Positions 1-9,592 of a DNA stretch of 45,484 bases are shown one piece after another. The notes under the pieces are model-generated. The model saw only the letters and a list, made by a program, of their open reading frames with translations, searched no databases and was not told the DNA's origin. Made by a program: the position numbers and the translations under genes. Numbering within the stretch: the first letter of the stretch is position 1; the number at the start of each line of letters is the position of its first letter. The stretch comes from Pseudomonadales bacterium (lineage in GTDB: Bacteria; Pseudomonadota; Gammaproteobacteria; Pseudomonadales; Azotimanducaceae): contig JALZVT010000040.1 in the NCBI GenBank assembly GCA_023300545.1, positions 1-45,484 of the forward strand, read 5' to 3'.

Positions 1-1448
1 TCAGCAATGTGCTCGCCTTGACAGTTCAGCACGTCCGTCAAATTAAACTGGAACGACGCTTGATAGCCACCCATCACAAACATGTTGGGATAGCCTTCAG
101 AATGAATGCCCAACAGCGTTCGCATGCCGTCGCCAAACTTGTCGTCCAGATCTAGATTGTTCTCACCAATAATCTGGTTATAGATACCGGTTTTTTGCAC
201 CTCAAAACCCGTGGCGTAAATCAGCAAATCGAGCTCGTACTCTTTACCTTCAAACACGGGGCCCTTGGGCGTGATCTTGTTAACCCCTTTGCCGTGGGTG
301 TCGACCAAATGCACGCTTGGCCGATTGAAGCTCGGCAGATAGTCGTTATGAAAACACGGGCGCTTGCACATAAACATGTACCAAGGCTTGAGCGCGTCTG
401 CGGTCGTTGGGTCTTTGACAATCTGATCGATGCGCTTGTGAATGCGCATCATGTAATCGATATTGCCATTTTCCTGATACTGCACTTTCTCTTCAGGCGT
501 CATCGAAGCGCGTTTGGCTTTCTCTTTGGGCGACAACTCAAAAGTTTCGAGCACTTTATCGCGCCGGCGATGCTGCCAGCCTGGCTCCAGTTTGCGCGCC
601 CAGTTCGGGTCGGTTGGCCAGTCTTTACGGATATCAATCGATGATGGTGTGCGCTGAAACACGTATAGCTCTTTGGCGTTCTCGGCGAGCCCGGGTACTG
701 CCTGTACGGCGGTCGCTCCAGTGCCAATAATTCCAACCACCTTGTCCTCGAGGTTCTCGAGCTTTTGACCGGTGTAATCGTAGTCCCACCGAGAGGTGTG
801 AAAGGAATGCCCCGCAAAACTCTCAAGCCCGTCGATTTTGGCAAGCTTGGGTTTCGACAGCGTGCCATTGGCGCAAATCACAAAGCGCGCGCGCATGTGG
901 TCACCGCGGTCGGTTCGTAGATGCCACATCTGGTCGTCTTCATTCCATACGGTCGAGGTCACCGTTGTTTGAAAAACTGCCAAATCATAGAGGTCGTATT
1001 TCTTGGCAATCGCCTGGCAGTGCGCATAAATCTCGCCGCCCTTGGCATAATGATCGCGCGGCACATAGTCGAGTTCGTCGAGCAATGGCAGGTAGTCATA
1101 AGACACAACGTCACAGGCAACTCCAGGGTAGCGATTCCAATACCAGGTTCCCCCGACGTCACCGCCGCGCTCCACAATGCGAATGCTCTCCACGCCTTTC
1201 TCACGCAACCGAGCAGACGTCAGTAACGCAGAGAAGCCACCACCAATAAACAGGCACTCGACGGTATCGTTGATGGGCTCGCGCTCAAGGCGCTCTTCGA
1301 CGTGCGGGTCGTCTGCATAATGCGCGAGATCACCATCAAGCTCTGACGTGAACTGCGCGGTGCCCTCAGGACGGTAGTTCAGTCGCAGATCACGCTCTTC
1401 GGCAAATTTCTGTTTGATATCGTCGTAGTAAGACTGTGGTTTGGCCAT
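1..1448 (-). CDS. Flavin-containing Baeyer-Villiger-type monooxygenase (3' end outside window)
   Basis: Type I flavoprotein monooxygenase expected to use FAD, NADPH and O2 to insert oxygen into ketones or related substrates. Reading from the ATG at 1448, a first dinucleotide-binding motif GGGFSAL lies near residue 69 and is followed by GGDVGGTWYWNRYPG, typical of this family. The family fingerprint FxGxxxHTxxW(P/D) is present as FAGHSFHTSRWD, and a second Rossmann motif GIIGTGATAVQ follows. The frame stays open to base 1 (482 codons), so the C-terminus lies outside. A GGGAG ribosome-binding site sits 8 nt before the start. It lies 52 nt downstream of the glutathione transferase gene on the same strand, so the two probably form an operon. 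The substrate cannot be told; steroid, cyclic ketone or aryl ketone are all possible. Confidence 0.92.
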   Translation of the reverse strand, partial: MAKPQSYYDDIKQKFAEERDLRLNYRPEGTAQFTSELDGDLAHYADDPHVEERLEREPINDTVECLFIGGGFSALLTSARLREKGVESIRIVERGGDVGGTWYWNRYPGVACDVVSYDYLPLLDELDYVPRDHYAKGGEIYAHCQAIAKKYDLYDLAVFQTTVTSTVWNEDDQMWHLRTDRGDHMRARFVICANGTLSKPKLAKIDGLESFAGHSFHTSRWDYDYTGQKLENLEDKVVGIIGTGATAVQAVPGLAENAKELYVFQRTPSSIDIRKDWPTDPNWARKLEPGWQHRRRDKVLETFELSPKEKAKRASMTPEEKVQYQENGNIDYMMRIHKRIDQIVKDPTTADALKPWYMFMCKRPCFHNDYLPSFNRPSVHLVDTHGKGVNKITPKGPVFEGKEYELDLLIYATGFEVQKTGIYNQIIGENNLDLDDKFGDGMRTLLGIHSEGYPNMFVMGGYQASFQFNLTDVLNCQGEHIA

Positions 1449-1500
1449 GTTTGTTACTCCCTCGCACCCTATTCTCTCGTTCCGAGTCGGAATTATACGC

Positions 1501-2178
1501 TTATTGAATACCCGCGTTTTTCTGCTCTTCGATGTTCCACTCTGCGGGGTTACGACCAAACGGAATCATCACATGCTGTTGGTAAGCGGGCCGCTGGGTC
1601 AGCCGCTGGTACCAGGCCTGTACATTTGGTAAGTCAGGACGCTCAATCTCCATCGCCAGATAGCGATAGACCATTGGCCCCAAGGGCACGTCGCCAATCG
1701 TCAACGCCTCGCCCGCCACATAGTCGCGATCATTCAAGTGAGCCTCAAGCTGCGTCATGACTCTGGCGCAGGTAGCAATCCCGCGCTCGGCAGCCGTGGG
1801 ATTGGCTTGATCCGCCGGTATGCGAATCATATTCATGAACATGGGGAAAAATCCGGCGCTAAAATCGCTGCGCTGCCACTCCATCCACTGATCAGCAATG
1901 GCCAGCGTCTTCGAGTCATCTGGCCACAGGCTGCCGGCACCGTACTCACGAGCAAGGTAGCGTACGCAGGCGTTTGACTCCCACAACACCAGCTCCCCAT
2001 CGCGAATAGTTGGCACCACCGGATTGGGGTTGAACTCTTCATAACCCTCGGGAAAACCAAACGAGCCGGCAACGTCTTCACGAACGTAGCTCAGGCCAAG
2101 CTCGCCCAATACCCACATTACTTTTTGTACGTTAGCTGAGTTACGGCGGCCCAGCACTTTAATGGTTGGTTTACTCAT
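1501..2178 (-). CDS. Glutathione S-transferase, GstB-like
   Basis: A 225-residue glutathione transferase: N-terminal thioredoxin-like domain (residues about 1-80) with the cis-Pro region NPNPVVPTI and the glutathione-contacting WESNACVRYLA, then an all-helical C-terminal domain. The opening IKVLGRRNSANVQKVMW and the ending VMIPFG closely resemble my memory of E. coli GstB, which is active on electrophilic halides. I chose the start MSKPTIKV at 2178; an in-frame ATG at 2208 would add ten residues with no family similarity. Neither start has a strong ribosome-binding site. It is the first gene of a probable two-gene operon with the flavin monooxygenase, which suggests a detoxification or catabolic role (inference). 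Confidence 0.9.
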   Translation of the reverse strand: MSKPTIKVLGRRNSANVQKVMWVLGELGLSYVREDVAGSFGFPEGYEEFNPNPVVPTIRDGELVLWESNACVRYLAREYGAGSLWPDDSKTLAIADQWMEWQRSDFSAGFFPMFMNMIRIPADQANPTAAERGIATCARVMTQLEAHLNDRDYVAGEALTIGDVPLGPMVYRYLAMEIERPDLPNVQAWYQRLTQRPAYQQHVMIPFGRNPAEWNIEEQKNAGIQ

Positions 2179-2235
2179 CGAGTTTTGCTCATAAAAATCA
2201 CAACTCATCCTAGTCTAGGTTGTTAAGCTCAGCCG

Positions 2236-2609
2236 ATGCAAAGGGCAGTAATACTTGCCGGTCTGGTCCTCTGCGCGCTTGGGGGAACCTGGTTTCTGCA
2301 CAAATCGCCCGGAAACCAGATTGCTGGTGCGCTGGCGGCCCATGGTGACCGATCCGCAAACCGGGTGGTGCTCACGTTTGACGACGGGCCATCGCCAAAA
2401 AATACCGGCGCCCTGTTAGACCAGCTCGACCAGCTAAACGTCCGCGCCACGTTCTTCCTGAATGGCTCCGCCATGGAAAAACACCCCGCACCACCATCAC
2501 CTGGGACGTCAACGGCGATGCCCACCCCAGCTCTCAAAGTGCAGACGACATTGCTAACCAGGTGCTAAACCGTACCAATCAGCTTTGCACTCACGCGTTC
2601 TTTCGCTAG
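2236..2609 (+). pseudogene. Polysaccharide deacetylase remnant (internal deletion plus frameshift)
   Basis: The reading frame from ATG 2236 gives a signal-anchor-like N-terminus (MQRAVILAGLVLCALGG) and the first NodB metal-site motif VVLTFDDGPSP, then ATFFLNGSAMEKHP. After about base 2480 the sequence stops looking like the family in this frame and would end at 2568. In the frame beginning at 2487 a recognisable C-terminal NodB segment continues as TTITWDVNGDAHPSS, then ADDIANQVLNRT, to a stop at 2609. The central part of the domain, including the HxxxH metal motif, is missing. This is best read as a decayed gene that lost about 100 codons. It sits 53 nt upstream of the efflux genes and may once have been co-transcribed with them. 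Confidence 0.82.
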
Positions 2610-2661
2610 ATAGTTGCCGGTCACCGGCCTAAAATGGACAGCCCACCAGAGCTGTAACCGT

Positions 2662-3828
2662 GTGAAATTTCTTTCCTGGCTAGTCCTGATTATCGTTTGC
2701 CTGGCCATTGCCAGTGGCTTGGGCTGGTTCAAATATCAAGAGATTCAGGCTGGCATCGAGATGGGGAAAGCGTTTCCGGAACCGATCGAAACCGTTGAGA
2801 TTTTTGTCGCCCAGCAATCTGCGTTTCAATCAAAAACCCGAGTCACCGGCGAAGTCATCGCCCCCCAGTCTGCGAACCTAAGCAATGAACTTGCGGGTCG
2901 AATTGTCAGTGTTGGCTTTGCACCAGGCGCGGCGGTTACGCAAGGTCAGCTGCTCATCGCACTCGACACCTCAGAAGAAGCGGCTCGATTGAAGGCCTCA
3001 AAAGCAGCTCAAGAGATTGCTCGTCTGGGGTTTGATCGCGCCAACCGACTGGTCGACCGTGGCGCCGGTTCGGCGGAAGACCGCGATCGCGCACGGGCGG
3101 AATACGATGGGGCAAGCGCCAACGTACAAACCCTCGAAGCCGTGATCGCCAAGAAGCGCATTCGCGCGCCATTCGACGCGACCACCAGCCTGCACACACT
3201 AGAGCCCGGTCAGTATCTGGCCGCCGACTCAAACCTCACCATGCTTGTGGGGACAAACAAAGGCAGCTGGATCGATTTTGCGCTGCCCCAGCATCAGGCA
3301 GGGTCGCTCGCCGGTGACGTTGTCACCATCGTTCAGGGTGACAAAACTATCGGCCCAGCGAAAATTATTGGCCGCGACGCTGCCGTTAACTCAGCGTCGC
3401 GCAGCCTGTCTTTTCGCGCCCTTCTGGATGAATTAGCTGAACCGGACGAGCAAACAACAGGCAACCTACGCCCGTTACCCGGCACGCTGGTCAGTGTTGA
3501 GGTGGCACTCGGCCCTCGCCAAAACGTAGTGGCGGTCCCGGCGACCGCAATCAGGCGGAACTCACTGGGTGCTAACGTTTATATAGTAGACGACGATTCA
3601 ACACAGAGTTCTCAAACAAATACGGAGTCAACGGTTACCCGCGCCATTCGACGCCCCGTCATTGTGGGCAGCACCCTCGACTTTGACCCAACAACCCAGC
3701 AGCAAATGGTGGTCATCAACAGTGGGCTTGCCGCGGGCGAGCGCATTGCCGCTAACGGCGCCTTCAAATTGCGCGACGGCATGCGCCTGAACATTCTGAC
3801 CCGCAGTCCTACCGGACTCGGCGAATAG
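2662..3828 (+). CDS. RND efflux periplasmic adaptor (HlyD/membrane fusion protein)
   Basis: Adaptor subunit linking an inner-membrane RND pump to an outer-membrane channel. Length is 388 residues from the GTG at 2662. It has one N-terminal membrane anchor (FLSWLVLIIVCLAIASGLGW), then GMGKAFPEP-like linker sequence, a lipoyl/barrel-sandwich half (TGEVIAPQSANLSNELAGRIVSVGFAPGAAV is split by the hairpin), a short alpha-helical hairpin (residues about 110-160), the second half ending RIRAPFD, and a beta-barrel plus membrane-proximal domain with AVPATAIRR. An ATG at 2614 would add 16 residues of non-family sequence, so I prefer 2662, although no strong ribosome-binding site decides it. It is 3 nt ahead of the permease gene. 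No outer-membrane factor gene is in the window. Confidence 0.9.
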   Translation: MKFLSWLVLIIVCLAIASGLGWFKYQEIQAGIEMGKAFPEPIETVEIFVAQQSAFQSKTRVTGEVIAPQSANLSNELAGRIVSVGFAPGAAVTQGQLLIALDTSEEAARLKASKAAQEIARLGFDRANRLVDRGAGSAEDRDRARAEYDGASANVQTLEAVIAKKRIRAPFDATTSLHTLEPGQYLAADSNLTMLVGTNKGSWIDFALPQHQAGSLAGDVVTIVQGDKTIGPAKIIGRDAAVNSASRSLSFRALLDELAEPDEQTTGNLRPLPGTLVSVEVALGPRQNVVAVPATAIRRNSLGANVYIVDDDSTQSSQTNTESTVTRAIRRPVIVGSTLDFDPTTQQQMVVINSGLAAGERIAANGAFKLRDGMRLNILTRSPTGLGE

Positions 3829-3831
3829 CGC

Positions 3832-6800
3832 ATGCAACCGTCTAACACTTCTCCCGTACCTGAATCGCCCGTACCAAGCACTGGCCGCAAGCCTCGTGTT
3901 ACCGATCTCTTTGTTAAGCGCCCAGTCGTTGCCTTTGTTATTTCGGCAGCACTCGTTCTGGTTGGGCTGCGCGCCGCGCTCGACCTGCCAGTGCTGCAAT
4001 ACCCAAGCATCGAAAGCGCCTCACTGGAAATCACCACGCCCTACATCGGCGCCTCGGCAGAAACCGTTCAAGGCTTTATTACCGACGTTATCGAACGCGC
4101 CGCCAGTAGTGTACCGGGCATTGATTACATCGACTCCAATACCCAAGCTGGCATATCAAGGGTAACGGCCTATCTAAAACTGAATGAAGACAGCACCGAT
4201 GCACTGGCCGAACTGTCGTCGCGCCTGAGTCAGGTGCGCTTAGAACTGCCAGCAGGTGCCGAAGATCCAGCGGTGGTGGTGCGCCGCGCCGATCGCCAGC
4301 AAGCCGGCTGGTACCTCGATGTCATTTTGCAAGACGGCATGGGTCGTGCGGAAGTCACTGACTATCTGACGCGCCGCGTTGTTCCTCAATTGAGCTCGAT
4401 CGGTGGCGTGCAGGAAGCCCTATTGATTGGTGGTCGGCCACCAGCAATGCGAATTTGGCTTGATCCAGCTCGGCTCGCGTCATTCGACATCAGCACTCAA
4501 GATATAGAAACAGCGCTGCAGCGCAACAACATCATTGCGACCGTTGGTGCCAGCGACAACGGCGCCCAGCGAGTCGACTTACTGATGGACGCCACCCTCA
4601 GTTCAGTAGCAGATTTCGAACGCATCGTTGTTCGCGAAACCCCCAACGCCATGGTGCGATTAGGCGATATCGCCAAGGTTCGGCTCGGCGAAGTTGAAGC
4701 GACATCAATGGTAAGGCTGCTGCAAAACACGGCGGTGTTCCTAGCCATTTATCCGCTGCCAGGCGCTAACGAAATAGACATCGCTAATCGCATGTATGTG
4801 GTGCTCGACGAGATAAATGCCAACCTGCCCGACGGCCTGACTATCGATATTGGTTACGACGTCACCAAATACATGCGCGCGGCTCTACGAGAGATATTTA
4901 TAACGCTAATCGAAACGGTGCTGCTAGTTGGTCTCGTTGTGATTCTGTTTATGGGCTCTTTCCGCACCGCATTAGTCCCCTTGGTCACCATCCCCATCTC
5001 GCTACTAGGCGCAGTCGGTGCGATGTCGCTAATGGGGTTCTCGCTCAACCTGCTCACCGTATTGGCCATTGTTTTATCCGTAGGCTTGGTTGTCGATGAC
5101 GCCATTGTTGTGGTCGAGAACGTTGCGCGTTACATGCGTGGCGGCATGAATCGCTTCGAAGCCGCGCTTGCAAGCTCCAGACAACTATTTGCACCGATCA
5201 TCGCCATGACACTGACGCTGGCTGCGGTCTACGCCCCCATCGGCTTTCTGTCAGGACTCACTGGGGTGCTGTTTAAAGAGTTTGCGTTCACCCTAGCCAT
5301 AGCCGTGCTCATATCCGGGTTTGTTGCACTCACGTTGTCACCAATAATGAGCGCCTATGCGGTACCACCACAGGGACGCGAGAGCGCATTCAGCCGATGG
5401 GTTAACGGCGGCTTTGGGAAGCTCCAGCGGAGTTACGTGCGCACGCTTGACCTGCTGCTTCGGCATAACCGCAAAGTGTTGTTTGTCGCACTCTTCATTT
5501 CCTTGCTAACCGCCCCCTTTTACCTGTTTTCAAAAAAAGAGCTGGCACCTGCCGAAGACCAGTCTACCATCCGAGTTGCAGTCTCCGGTCCACCAGAAGC
5601 CTCCCTCGATTATACCGAGCGCTATATGATCCCGGTGGTCGACGTGATGAACGACCTACCCGGCTCCTACAAAATGTGGCAAGTGCTAAACGGTTCCGGT
5701 GCATTCAGCGGCATGGAATTTGTGCCCTTCGAAGAGCGCGATCAGAGCGTGCACGAGATGATGCCTCAGGCATTTGCTGCGCTACGCCAGATTGGCGGCG
5801 TCACAGCGCGCCCACTGCTACCGTCGCCACTGCCAACCGCCGGTAACTTTCAGATCGAGCTGGTGGTCATGTCGCCTGAACGGGCAGAAGACATGCTCCC
5901 GTATGCAACACAACTGGTGCAGCGAGCCAATCGCAGCGGCGCCTTTATGTGGGCTGACTCTGATTTGCGCATCGACCTGCCCCAAGCGCACTTTCTGCTC
6001 AACCGCGAGCGCATAGCTGATCTCGGCATGAATGTCTCTGATGTGTCACGCCAACTGGGATTGTTTCTGTCTGGTAACTACGTCAACCGCTTTGATCTCA
6101 ACGGTAAAGCGTATCGGGTGATTCCGATGATCGAAGAGGCTGGCCGACCCAACCCCAGTGCATTAATGGATCTGCAGGTTCGAACACCCGCCGGAGACCT
6201 CGTCCCGCTCTCTTCACTGGCGACGCTTGCAGAACGTGTTGCGCCGCGTTTGCTGGGTAAGTTCCAGCAGAACAATTCGTTTCGAATCATCGGCGGCTTA
6301 CTTCCGGGAACAACCTCAGACCAGGGGCTGACAATACTCGAAAACCTCGCGGCTGAAATTCTGCCACCCGCATACACCATCGACTATGCCGGTGAGTCAC
6401 GCCAGCAACGCAAGGAGGGCAATACTCTCGTCGGCGTGCTGGGCTTTTCCCTCGCCTTTGTATTTATGGCACTAGCGATCCAGTTCAACAGCGTACGCGA
6501 CCCACTGGTCGTGTTACTCGGCTCAGCCCCGCTCGCCATCTCAGGCGCCTTAGTGTTCACCTACTTCGGCTGGACCAACATCAACATTTACTCACAGATT
6601 GGCTTCATCACTCTGGTCGGGTTGATCGCAAAGAATGCAATTCTGGTGGTTGAGTTTGCTCGCCAACTGCAAATGGAAGGCGTCGCCAAGCTCGATGCCA
6701 TCAAAGAGGCAGCCAGTACTCGACTACGCCCGGTGCTAATGACAACAGGGGCTACCGTTATGGGGCATTTCCCACTCATTCTGGTATCGGGCGCCGGCGC

Positions 6801-6978
6801 AGAGGCGCGCAACTCCATCGGCATCATTCTCGTGGCGGGCATGCTCATTGGCACCCTCTTCACCCTGCTGATCCTGCCTAGCGTTTATCTGCAACTGGCG
6901 ACTACCCACAAACCACAAGAAACGCCCGAGCAGGATACACTCGCAGTAACTGGCGGAGCAGCACCGGCCGCCTCCTGA
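3832..6978 (+). CDS. RND efflux permease (HAE1/AcrB family)
   Basis: Proton-driven inner-membrane export pump, 1048 residues, the usual length for the AcrB family. The N-terminus VTDLFVKRPVVAFVISAALVL is the first transmembrane segment after a 25-residue Pro/Ser-rich leader. Two repeats each of six helices flank two large periplasmic loops. The transmembrane-4 motif GLVVDDAIVVVENV holds the proton-relay aspartates D422 and D423, and the helix-10 relay lysine is K934 in GLIAKNAILVVE, so the pump looks active. It follows its adaptor by 3 nt and must be co-transcribed with it. The substrate is unknown; neighbouring detoxification genes fit drug or xenobiotic export, but this is inference. The C-terminal tail is short and Ala/Pro-rich. 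Confidence 0.95.
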   Translation: MQPSNTSPVPESPVPSTGRKPRVTDLFVKRPVVAFVISAALVLVGLRAALDLPVLQYPSIESASLEITTPYIGASAETVQGFITDVIERAASSVPGIDYIDSNTQAGISRVTAYLKLNEDSTDALAELSSRLSQVRLELPAGAEDPAVVVRRADRQQAGWYLDVILQDGMGRAEVTDYLTRRVVPQLSSIGGVQEALLIGGRPPAMRIWLDPARLASFDISTQDIETALQRNNIIATVGASDNGAQRVDLLMDATLSSVADFERIVVRETPNAMVRLGDIAKVRLGEVEATSMVRLLQNTAVFLAIYPLPGANEIDIANRMYVVLDEINANLPDGLTIDIGYDVTKYMRAALREIFITLIETVLLVGLVVILFMGSFRTALVPLVTIPISLLGAVGAMSLMGFSLNLLTVLAIVLSVGLVVDDAIVVVENVARYMRGGMNRFEAALASSRQLFAPIIAMTLTLAAVYAPIGFLSGLTGVLFKEFAFTLAIAVLISGFVALTLSPIMSAYAVPPQGRESAFSRWVNGGFGKLQRSYVRTLDLLLRHNRKVLFVALFISLLTAPFYLFSKKELAPAEDQSTIRVAVSGPPEASLDYTERYMIPVVDVMNDLPGSYKMWQVLNGSGAFSGMEFVPFEERDQSVHEMMPQAFAALRQIGGVTARPLLPSPLPTAGNFQIELVVMSPERAEDMLPYATQLVQRANRSGAFMWADSDLRIDLPQAHFLLNRERIADLGMNVSDVSRQLGLFLSGNYVNRFDLNGKAYRVIPMIEEAGRPNPSALMDLQVRTPAGDLVPLSSLATLAERVAPRLLGKFQQNNSFRIIGGLLPGTTSDQGLTILENLAAEILPPAYTIDYAGESRQQRKEGNTLVGVLGFSLAFVFMALAIQFNSVRDPLVVLLGSAPLAISGALVFTYFGWTNINIYSQIGFITLVGLIAKNAILVVEFARQLQMEGVAKLDAIKEAASTRLRPVLMTTGATVMGHFPLILVSGAGAEARNSIGIILVAGMLIGTLFTLLILPSVYLQLATTHKPQETPEQDTLAVTGGAAPAAS

Positions 6979-7003
6979 TTAAATAAATCCGCAGGACCAT
7001 TAC

Positions 7004-8734
7004 ATGACCAGCCATTCCTCGCGACGTCACCTAATCATCCCCTTTGCCATCACGCTCTTGTTTATCGGTGCGACACTCTCAGGCTGCTCGTCAGGCGCTC
7101 CTGCAGCAACCATCACGAGAACAGCGACGCACGCAGATGCCACCTCCCAAGCTGCGGTTGCCATGCCCGATCTATATAGCGCAGAAGTCGCGAGCCGAAT
7201 TCTGGAACGTGGCGGCAATGCCGTCGATGCCTCCATCGCAGCGGTCTTCACCCTGGCCGTCACCTACCCCGAAGCCGGCAACATCGGAGGTGGCGGTTTC
7301 ATGTTGTTGCGCATGGACAACACCAGCGAATTTCTCGACTACCGAGAAACCGCACCCGCGGCTGCATTCGAAACCATGTTCCTCGACGAAAACGACGAAG
7401 TGATCCCCAAAGCAAGCCTTAGCGGGCACCGCGCAGCAGGAGTCCCTGGCACCGTTGCCGGAATGTGGGCGGCGCATCAAAAGCACGGCTCGATACCTTG
7501 GTCAGAACTGTTAGCGGAGCCTATTCGTCTGGCGACAGAGGGCTTCGAAGTACACCAAACCTTGGCAGACTCTTATCGTGGCGCCCTAAAGCTGCATACC
7601 GACGGCACCAATATGAAGGCCCACTTTGGTGATCAAATGCCTGAGACGCTGGTGCAACCTGAGCTTGCAGCTACGCTCACTCGCATCAGCAACCACGGCC
7701 CCGCCGATTTCTACAGTGGCAAAACCGCGGAGTTACTGGTCGCTGAAATGGCTCGCGGTAACGGTATTATTACTCTCGAAGATCTGGCTGCCTATAAGGT
7801 CGCGTGGCGCCAGCCACTGATCGAGCGCTGGCGCGAATACACTGTGCACACCGCACCACCTCCCAGTTCGGGTGGCATCGCACTGGTCCAGCTGTTACGC
7901 ATGAAAGATCTGCTGGAAACACAGTTTGGCGATGCGGCACACAACTCTCCCCGCTACGTACACCTGATTGCCGAAATCGAGAAACGCGTGTTTGCCGATC
8001 GCGCGGAATACCTTGGCGATCCAGACTTTGTGACAATACCCACGCAACGATTACTTAACGCTGAGTATCTGGCTAAGCGCAGCGCTGATATAAGCGCTAC
8101 AAGCATCAGCTCAACACCCGATATCAAGCCGGGTCTTGAACCTCACGACACCACTCACTTCTCGGTATTAGATCGATGGGGCAACGCGGTAGCCAACACG
8201 TACACCATCAACTTTGGCTTCGGCAACGGGGTTGTAGTTGGTGGTGCCGGCTTTCTGCTCAACAATGAAATGGATGACTTCAGCACAAAGCCAGGCGTAC
8301 CCAACATTTTTGGCGTGGTAGGTAATACCGCCAACAGCATTCAACCTAACAAACGCATGCTCTCATCCATGGCGCCAACGTTGTTGCTAAAAGACGATCA
8401 GGTCGTAACCGTGGTTGGCACACCAGGTGGCTCGACCATTTTCACCTCAGTCTTTCAAACCCTCATTAACATCATCGACTTCGACATGAGCGCCCAGAAC
8501 GCAGTCAGTGTGGCGCGCTTCCATCATCAGCTAATACCAAAAGACGTCATCACAATGAGCTTGCCGTTACCGATCACCACCCAAGAAGCGCTGCGCGCTC
8601 AAGGCTACATCGTCAAGCCTAACCCCTGGGGTCCGTTCGGCGATGTTCAGCTCATAACGCGGCATACCGGCCAACTTGACGCTGCCTCCGACGGCCGGCG
8701 TCGCGGTGAGTCACGCATATTGCTCGGACACTAA
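7004..8734 (+). CDS. ggt: Gamma-glutamyltransferase (lipoprotein)
   Basis: Cleaves or transfers the gamma-glutamyl group of glutathione and related peptides. The precursor (576 residues) is self-processed into two subunits. The N-terminus has a lipoprotein signal ending LSGC (Cys28), so the enzyme is predicted to be membrane-anchored rather than soluble in the periplasm as in E. coli. The nucleophile is predicted to be Thr383, at the start of TTHFSVLDRWGNAVANTYT. Substrate-site motifs LLNNEMDDFSTKPGVPN, SSMAPT and TPGGS are all present. It starts 25 nt after the RND permease on the same strand, so it may share its transcript. With the glutathione transferase nearby, the region may handle glutathione conjugates (inference). 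Confidence 0.94.
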   Translation: MTSHSSRRHLIIPFAITLLFIGATLSGCSSGAPAATITRTATHADATSQAAVAMPDLYSAEVASRILERGGNAVDASIAAVFTLAVTYPEAGNIGGGGFMLLRMDNTSEFLDYRETAPAAAFETMFLDENDEVIPKASLSGHRAAGVPGTVAGMWAAHQKHGSIPWSELLAEPIRLATEGFEVHQTLADSYRGALKLHTDGTNMKAHFGDQMPETLVQPELAATLTRISNHGPADFYSGKTAELLVAEMARGNGIITLEDLAAYKVAWRQPLIERWREYTVHTAPPPSSGGIALVQLLRMKDLLETQFGDAAHNSPRYVHLIAEIEKRVFADRAEYLGDPDFVTIPTQRLLNAEYLAKRSADISATSISSTPDIKPGLEPHDTTHFSVLDRWGNAVANTYTINFGFGNGVVVGGAGFLLNNEMDDFSTKPGVPNIFGVVGNTANSIQPNKRMLSSMAPTLLLKDDQVVTVVGTPGGSTIFTSVFQTLINIIDFDMSAQNAVSVARFHHQLIPKDVITMSLPLPITTQEALRAQGYIVKPNPWGPFGDVQLITRHTGQLDAASDGRRRGESRILLGH

Positions 8735-8768
8735 CTCTCCCTGAAACACGAAGCATGGAACACCAAGT

Positions 8769-9575
8769 ATGGAAACTAACCTAACCGGCCGTGTGGCATT
8801 AATAACCGGCGCAAGCCTTGGCTTAGGTCTGGCTATGGCCAAATCACTGTACAGCCACGGTGCACGAGTTGCGTTACTTGCACGGCGTGCCGAGCCTTTG
8901 GCTGCGGCTGAAGAAACCATAAAGGTCGAAGCGGCCGCAGCTGGCCTTGTCCACCCTGGCGGCGACGTAGCCAGCTTCGTTTGTGATGTTGCTAATGCCC
9001 AGGAGTTAGCCCAGGCGCACGCTGATTGTATTGCCCGTTTCGGGCCTGTCGACATTCTGATCAACAACGCCGGCAAGGCCTCAGCCAAGCCCTTTCTTGA
9101 GGCAACCGAAGCCGACTGGCAGGAAGACATTGATCTAAAACTAATGGCCGCAGTACGCCTGACCAAACTCGTGTGGCCCGACATGCAAGCGCAACAGCGC
9201 GGGCGCATTATTAACTTGCTGAACACCATGGCAAAAGCGCCCGCCGCAAATTCTGCCCCTACTTCAGTGACTCGCGCAGCCGGCATGGCTCTGACCAAGG
9301 TACTGTCTGCCGAGGGTGCCGCCGACGGCATTCTGGTGAACTCAATGCTGATTGGTTTCATCAAAAGCGACCAGATTCGGCGCCAGCACGAAAATTCTGG
9401 CAGCGAAAAAACGCTAGAAGAATTTATGCTAGCTGCGGGGCAGCGTTTGCCGATGGGCCGCATGGGTGAAGCCGAAGAAGTCGCCAACCTCGCTTTGTTT
9501 CTGGCATCAGACGCTGCGTCTTACATTACTGGTTGCGCCATCAACATGGATGGCGGGCTGTCCAAAGTTGTTTAG
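8769..9575 (+). CDS. SDR-fold oxidoreductase-like protein lacking the Tyr/Lys catalytic pair
   Basis: A 268-residue short-chain dehydrogenase fold. The cofactor motif TGASLGLGLAMAK and the NNAG motif are intact, as is the C-terminal SDAASYITGCAINMDGG typical of FabG-like members. However, the usual Ser...YxxxK active site is replaced: the serine position reads Asn (NLLNTMAK), and the YxxxK position reads T165-S-V-T-R169 followed by AAGMALTK. I recall a subgroup of SDRs with SV(T/A)RAAGMALTK, so this is probably an inherited feature and not a fresh mutation. The reaction, if any, is unknown. It follows ggt by 34 nt on the same strand and faces the aminopeptidase gene across a 17-nt gap. Confidence 0.88.
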   Translation: METNLTGRVALITGASLGLGLAMAKSLYSHGARVALLARRAEPLAAAEETIKVEAAAAGLVHPGGDVASFVCDVANAQELAQAHADCIARFGPVDILINNAGKASAKPFLEATEADWQEDIDLKLMAAVRLTKLVWPDMQAQQRGRIINLLNTMAKAPAANSAPTSVTRAAGMALTKVLSAEGAADGILVNSMLIGFIKSDQIRRQHENSGSEKTLEEFMLAAGQRLPMGRMGEAEEVANLALFLASDAASYITGCAINMDGGLSKVV

Positions 9576-9592
9576 AACAATCACTTAGCCAA

